DNA of 64,000 nt from the NCBI RefSeq assembly GCF_032854445.1, contig NC_088296.1:6439435-6503434 (forward strand). The letters are read 5' to 3'. This stretch comes from Liolophura sinensis (Eukaryota; Mollusca; Polyplacophora; Chitonida; Chitonidae). Below the pieces are notes generated by a model. That model searched no databases. It saw nothing but the letters and a program-made list of their open reading frames with translations, and was not told the origin of the DNA. Both the position numbers and the translations under genes were made by a program. This document shows, piece after piece, positions 59,536 through 64,000 of the stretch (positions within the stretch are counted from its first letter, which is position 1; the number at the start of each line of letters is the position of its first letter).

Positions 59536-59596
59536 GTCAGTGAGTGCTTGGGGTTTAACATCGTACTTAACAATTTTTCAGTCATATGACGACGAA
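59536..59596 (-). mobile_element. SINE-B 3' fragment
   Basis: Only the last 60 bp of the element (AGTGAGTGCTTGGGGTTTAA onward on the plus strand). Confidence 0.8.
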
Positions 59597-59599
59597 GTT

Positions 59600-60270
59600 T
59601 TTTAGGAGTAGACCTACATATATATACAGAATGTGCAAAGAAAGTCCGTTTCCGGAGCCAGTCTTCTTGGGGTTTTAATTACCACTTTCATGTCTAGACA
59701 GTGGAAACAAGTTTTATTCCGACAGGGAAGGTCACGTGACACACCTCAAATTGAATCCCCCGGAATATTAGTCCCGCCGGTACAAATGTGACGCCTATAA
59801 ATTCCCACGGAGCATGCGCGAAAGGGAAAACCACTCGTAATGTTCAATTACCGGATGTTCTACGACGTGCAAGGAGAACTAAATTCTATGTGCCGTTTTT
59901 ACCCATGTAATGGGAGTTAAAGTCCCACGGGATTTTTTCCGGTCACGGAGAATCCGACAGAAGGATAGTTCAAGGAGAGATTTGCAGCACTAAATTATTG
60001 TAGACACATAAAAATGCTGTTTTTTACGTAAAGAAAAAATGCTGAAGATATGACATTTTTGAGAGTTGTGAACGTAGAGACTTTGCCATTACACTGCTAA
60101 TTTCTGTCACAACACGGAGCTCTCTGTGTGTCCATTTCATAGCTTTGCAATGATGCCATGGCTGCTCTGAGCCAATCATCAGTACACTCTTTGGTCACGT
60201 GACTAGAATACAGGGCGGGGAAACAAAGTGAATCTAATCTATCCGAGGTACGGCTTGAATAAGATTTTAC
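59600..60270. other. Unique sequence, no gene seen
   Basis: Slightly more GC-rich than its flanks, with GAGCATGCGCGAAAG at 59812 resembling an NRF1-type site. This could be a promoter of a gene outside the recognised ones, but no exon was found nearby. Confidence 0.35.
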
Positions 60271-60274
60271 CATT

Positions 60275-60592
60275 CTTTATGTAAAAGTACCGCTTGGGTG
60301 GTCTTATCGTTACAGACTCCGCCTTGAAGCCGGAAGACCTCAGATCGAACCCGGGTCGAGTCATATCAAAGACTTTAAAAACGGCATTCTGCCCTGAGAG
60401 GTAAGAACAAGGAAACAGGACTGGTTGACCCGGTTCCAGTATAATGTGACTAGGTAGGGTGAGTGTCTGCATGATACTTCAGTGGTGGCATGGACTCGCC
60501 CTGTCACAAGAAGACACAGAATACGTACACACACCTAATGACTCCTCGTCGTCTGAAAAATTGCTGAGTAGGGGTGAAACCCCATTTAGATC
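60275..60592 (+). mobile_element. SINE-C copy, opposite orientation
   Basis: Head CGCTTGGGTGGTCTTATCGT, B box CAGATCGAACCCGGGTCGAG, the AAAGACTTTAAAAACGGCAT block, then a SINE-B-like end. Confidence 0.75.
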
Positions 60593-60879
60593 CACTTTAT
60601 TTATTGTTTCCATTTTCCTTACCTAGATGCTCGAACCCATAAATACAGTTTTGCAGAACTAATGCAGTGTTTTTGGACTACTTAACGAAAATGGCATATG
60701 ACCTTTAGTAAATGTACAATATTAACTGTTATCTCAGCCGTTGTCAGTTTTATTGTATGTTAAATGTGAAGACAACACAGAATTTTCAGTAATTCCACAC
60801 TAGTGACTGTTCAGTTTCAGTTAACATCACTGCACTTTTTTTTTACCCAATTCTGCTTAAGCCACGGTGGTTAAACCTT

Positions 60880-61012
60880 TACACGAACAGGTAGAATAAA
60901 ACCCTAACTGAGGTAAATTGACAAGAGGCCGTGTATCATCGGTCCCCTGTGACCCTCTGCCAGCTATCATACTGTCGTCGCTGCTCTAGTTTTACTCTGT
61001 ATGCTGTACGTC
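60880..61012. repeat. Repeat F copy
   Basis: Contains TTGACAAGAGGCCGTGTATC and CTGTCGTCGCTGCTCTAGTT. Confidence 0.6.
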
Positions 61013-61171
61013 TTTAATGATATTGAATGAATTGTGATTGGAGTGTCAATTAGTACGCTTGTACTCATTTGTTTTGTTCACCTTGCGTTTTTCGTCTACA
61101 CTGAAAACTGTTGACTACAGCTCTTTGCACGAATCCTTTTAATTTCTTACTGTATATATATATATATATAT

Positions 61172-61256
61172 TTCCCACCATAATGGCGATCGCGTCCTAT
61201 AAGTGACATATTCTTGAGTACGGCGTAAAACACCAATCAAATAAACAAACAAATAA
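61172..61256 (+). mobile_element. SINE-A 3' fragment
   Basis: Core end and tail, directly after a short (TA)n run. Confidence 0.8.
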
Positions 61257-61699
61257 AGAAATACATACTTTATATATACTTTATTTGTTCTTTGCCTGGT
61301 TCGTGTTGAAAGTTGTTTAGGAAATTGGTCTTATGATTTAGCTATCTGGAGCGTCCATTTTGTATACGATTGAGTGTTTTGGACGCCTATATTCATGGTC
61401 AACGGTTCAAAATACAAATCACCTGTGATCGCGGCATTCCATTGCCCAGCGGTGGATAGAGGGCGTTAAAACGTTCTCACACTTTAACCCTAGAGGTCAC
61501 TGTGGCGTTATAACGTCCAGCACCGTGGGAGGGAGAGATGGATCACGTGGGTGTAATGCACATTAGCACCATCTCCCCCCTATGGACAACTTGCACCGCC
61601 ACCCGGCTCACATCAGGAATTACAGGGACATTGGTCAGAGGGGAGCGATGGTGTGTGTGGTGGTGGTGGGGGGGGGGGGGGGGGGTGTGTAAATTGCTA

Positions 61700-61858
61700 C
61701 TTTTTAAAGATTTACATGAACAGTTCGAATAAAATCCTATTTGATGCAAACTGAAAGTGGCTGGTCTGGTTTTACCCTCAATGCTGTAGCCGTATTTCAA
61801 CCGTTTACGTGCAAGCATTTGTCTACCATCACACTGTTGTCGCTGGTCTGGTTTTACT
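61700..61858. repeat. Repeat F, two partial copies in tandem
   Basis: GGCTGGTCTGGTTTTACCCT and CTGTTGTCGCTGGTCTGGTT occur 80 bp apart, following a G run at 61667-61685. Confidence 0.55.
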
Positions 61859-61891
61859 CAACATGTATGTCATGTATGTATGTATGTATAT

Positions 61892-62212
61892 GTGCTTGAG
61901 GTTTTACGTCGTACCTGAACAATTTTGCAGTCAAATGACGACGAAGAGTCATTAAGTGTGTGTATATACATTGTGTCTTCTTGTGGCAGAGCGAGTACAT
62001 GCTGTCAAAGTGGTACCGACACTGAAGCAGCGTGCCGAAGACACGGTCAAACCAGTCTTCTTTCTTTGCTCTTACGCTTAGTGCTGAGCGCCAAGGGAGG
62101 CAGCAGCGATTACCATTTCTAAAGTCTTTGGCATGACCCGCCCAAGGACTTGATCCCAGGGTCTCCCAACTTCGGACTCTCTAACTATCAGGCCACCGAA
62201 TCGGTCCTCAAC
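61892..62212 (-). mobile_element. SINE-C copy
   Basis: Shares GGCAGAGCGAGTACATGCTG and the AAAGTCTTTGGCATGACCCG block with the 43-kb copy; the head reads GATTCGGTGGCCTGATAGTT. Confidence 0.75.
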
Positions 62213-62529
62213 ACGTTGTAGTTTCTTGTATTCTACTGGGCACTGGATCGCACACTCGTATACGAAAGCCCTCAAGCGTTACATGTGCTCTTAGGAGAGA
62301 CAAGGCAAGATAAGGTGAAAATGAGTTTTGCACTGAATTTATATCCCCACTGAATGACTTGTGATTATCGCTGTTTTTTTTTTTTGGACGTGACTGCCCC
62401 CGAGTGCCCCCGAGTGCCCCCGAGTGCCCCCGCGTTAATATAATACTGAACCAGTGCAAGAGAAAGATTTGCATACCAAGGTTCAAGGTTAACTGATATG
62501 GACATGTCTACCATTCCCATACCAATTGT

Positions 62530-62690
62530 TAAACCATGAAGAGGCGTTCGATAATCGCCAATAGTCGACAATCGCAATATCCATTTAAAAAACACTCTCA
62601 ACACAACGTCTTTCGGAAGAATTTTGTGCCAATTTTGGTATATAACGCTGGTAGTATGTTAACGGAAAACAGATAGCAATTTCCGATTTA
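62530..62690 (-). pseudogene. Copy of the 28-kb secreted-peptide-like family, degenerate
   Basis: The minus strand aligns by eye with the 28-kb copy around the TTGCGATTNTCGAC block and the flanking CATCxxxGAAA segment, but the signal-peptide part is disrupted by stops. It is a relic. A 10-bp repeat (GAGTGCCCCC, 62400-62432) lies next to it. Confidence 0.45.
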
Positions 62691-62699
62691 ATAACCCAC

Positions 62700-64000
62700 G
62701 AAACGAAAGGGATAATAGCATTCATTTCAGCAATTGATATACTTTTTCATTTAAATCCAGTAACTTTCATGGCATGGACATCTTTGACAGACGGTCTGTT
62801 AAAACATTCTTAAAAATATTAGGAAAACCTTTGGCATTAAATACAGGTCTTCCTTTGATCTGGTAACAGTTTTGATATTTATGGCGGATAACAATTGAAA
62901 GGAATGAAATACAGTTCGAGTTGAGCACAATATGCTTAAACGTGTACTATAGTCTGTGGGCAAAGGAGGCACTTTATAATGCGAAGCTATACACATGATT
63001 AACATATTTGCACTCTCCGGAAAGCTAGCTCAAAAAACTGTTGATTATGACAAATAATATATCGTGGATAAATTTTGAAAATGAATGGACTATAAGTGGC
63101 ACATGCTTACTAGTGTACTACAGTGTGCAAAGGGAACTTCCTACATTACGAAATTTTACACACCACTTATTTGGAAATCTAGCTTAAAACCTGTTGATCT
63201 TGAAATACAAAACACTCTAATTGTAGGGAGAAATGCCTAGATGCCAAGCAGCCTAGATGCCAAGCAGGTACCGTATTCCGTATGCTCCCATGTCAGACCA
63301 ACACCAGCACTCATGCACTTGTTACTCTTGTCTCAAAGCTTAACGGGCGTTGGCATCAATCATTGTTCAACAATCAGCTGTATGAGTCATCTGCGAGGTA
63401 TGCACGATGGTCTGGTGGGGGTGGGGGGATGGGGGTGGGGTGGGAGATCAACAGGTTTTAACCTGACCCATAAAGCTGACGACACAAGGGACAGCACAAT
63501 CGTTCAAGGGGGCGGCATATGCATCCATCCCCACGTGGTGCGGGTATGAAGAGTTTGCAATTGAAAGACCTTTCGCGCAACCGCTTGTGATGGGGTTGTT
63601 GATGATCAACAAGTTACAGTTTGACAGGCTGAATGATGGATCAGCGCAGTGGGTTTAACATACAGAGCTGACGTAACATAGCGCACTTGGCGGTTGTTCA
63701 GGGCTGCATACATCCATCAAAACCAACAATAGATTGAATAATTGTACAACAAGTATGTTCTCATAGACGTGACTGAGTTTTGGTTGGATATACATTATGA
63801 TTGTCCATAGATTCAATTCATCAACGGGTAATTTCCTTATAGATGTGACTGAGTTTGGGCTGTATATACATTATGACCCTCCATAAATGTAACCCATCGG
63901 CGAGTAATTTTCCCGTAGATGTGACTGTGTTTTTGTCCACCCAGCCATCCCTCAAGAGGGGCAAATAGTAGATCTTTACATATGTACATATACAAAATAG
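62700..64000. other. Right edge, no gene seen
   Basis: Contains a G-rich run at 63414-63445 and a triplicated TAGATGTGACTGAGTTTTGG-like unit (about 63767, 63840, 63917). No coding region is supported. Confidence 0.6.

Overview
This window looks like non-coding-rich nuclear DNA from an invertebrate, most likely a mollusc or other lophotrochozoan. Three minus-strand genes are cut into short exons by GT/AG introns, the rest is crowded with tRNA-headed SINEs, minisatellites and microsatellites, and I see no operons, ribosome-binding sites, rRNA, true tRNA or CRISPR arrays. The taxonomic guess rests on the commonest SINE, whose central domain resembles molluscan/metazoan SINEs I know of. I have not searched a database. 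Most long open frames here are minisatellite read-through or SINE translation, not genes.

Region 1-16.3 kb: one gene on the minus strand, reconstructed as six exons (15758 down to 1583) whose splice phases all agree. It encodes a signal peptide, a short Gln/Glu-rich probable coiled coil and a long acidic tail. The 3' end is not found and probably lies beyond position 1. A TATA box (15873-15880) and an upstream consensus CRE (16254-16261) mark a likely promoter. I do not recognise the protein.

Region 16.3-33.8 kb: no convincing gene. It holds SINEs, a nested inverted-repeat structure (20.2-23.2 kb), a 60-bp tandem array (26.4-26.8 kb), a 58-bp minisatellite (29.25-30.42 kb) that is open in several frames, a 170-bp palindromic element (31.6 kb), and relics of a dispersed family whose best copy (28.2 kb) could encode a small Cys-containing secreted-type peptide but lacks an ATG.

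Region 33.8-35.5 kb: a compact two-exon minus-strand gene for a two-transmembrane protein of 211 residues that fits the BK-channel beta-subunit family (KCNMB-like).

Region 40.2-55.1 kb: a minus-strand gene for a METTL25-type methyltransferase-like protein. Seven phase-compatible exons are clear; one doubtful exon (50.3-50.4 kb) and one missing exon break the model. Its introns carry about 53 copies of a 37-bp satellite (44.15-46.13 kb) and many SINEs. The last exon runs past the family's usual C-terminus into a 27-bp minisatellite, adding a repeat-encoded Cys-rich tail.

Region 55.1-64 kb: no gene seen. It contains (TGAA)n DNA, an ~84-bp tandem array, a 23-bp minisatellite, SINEs and two more relics of the 28-kb family. 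Eight copies of the palindrome TGACGTCA occur between 1.7 and 36 kb, clearly more than expected by chance.
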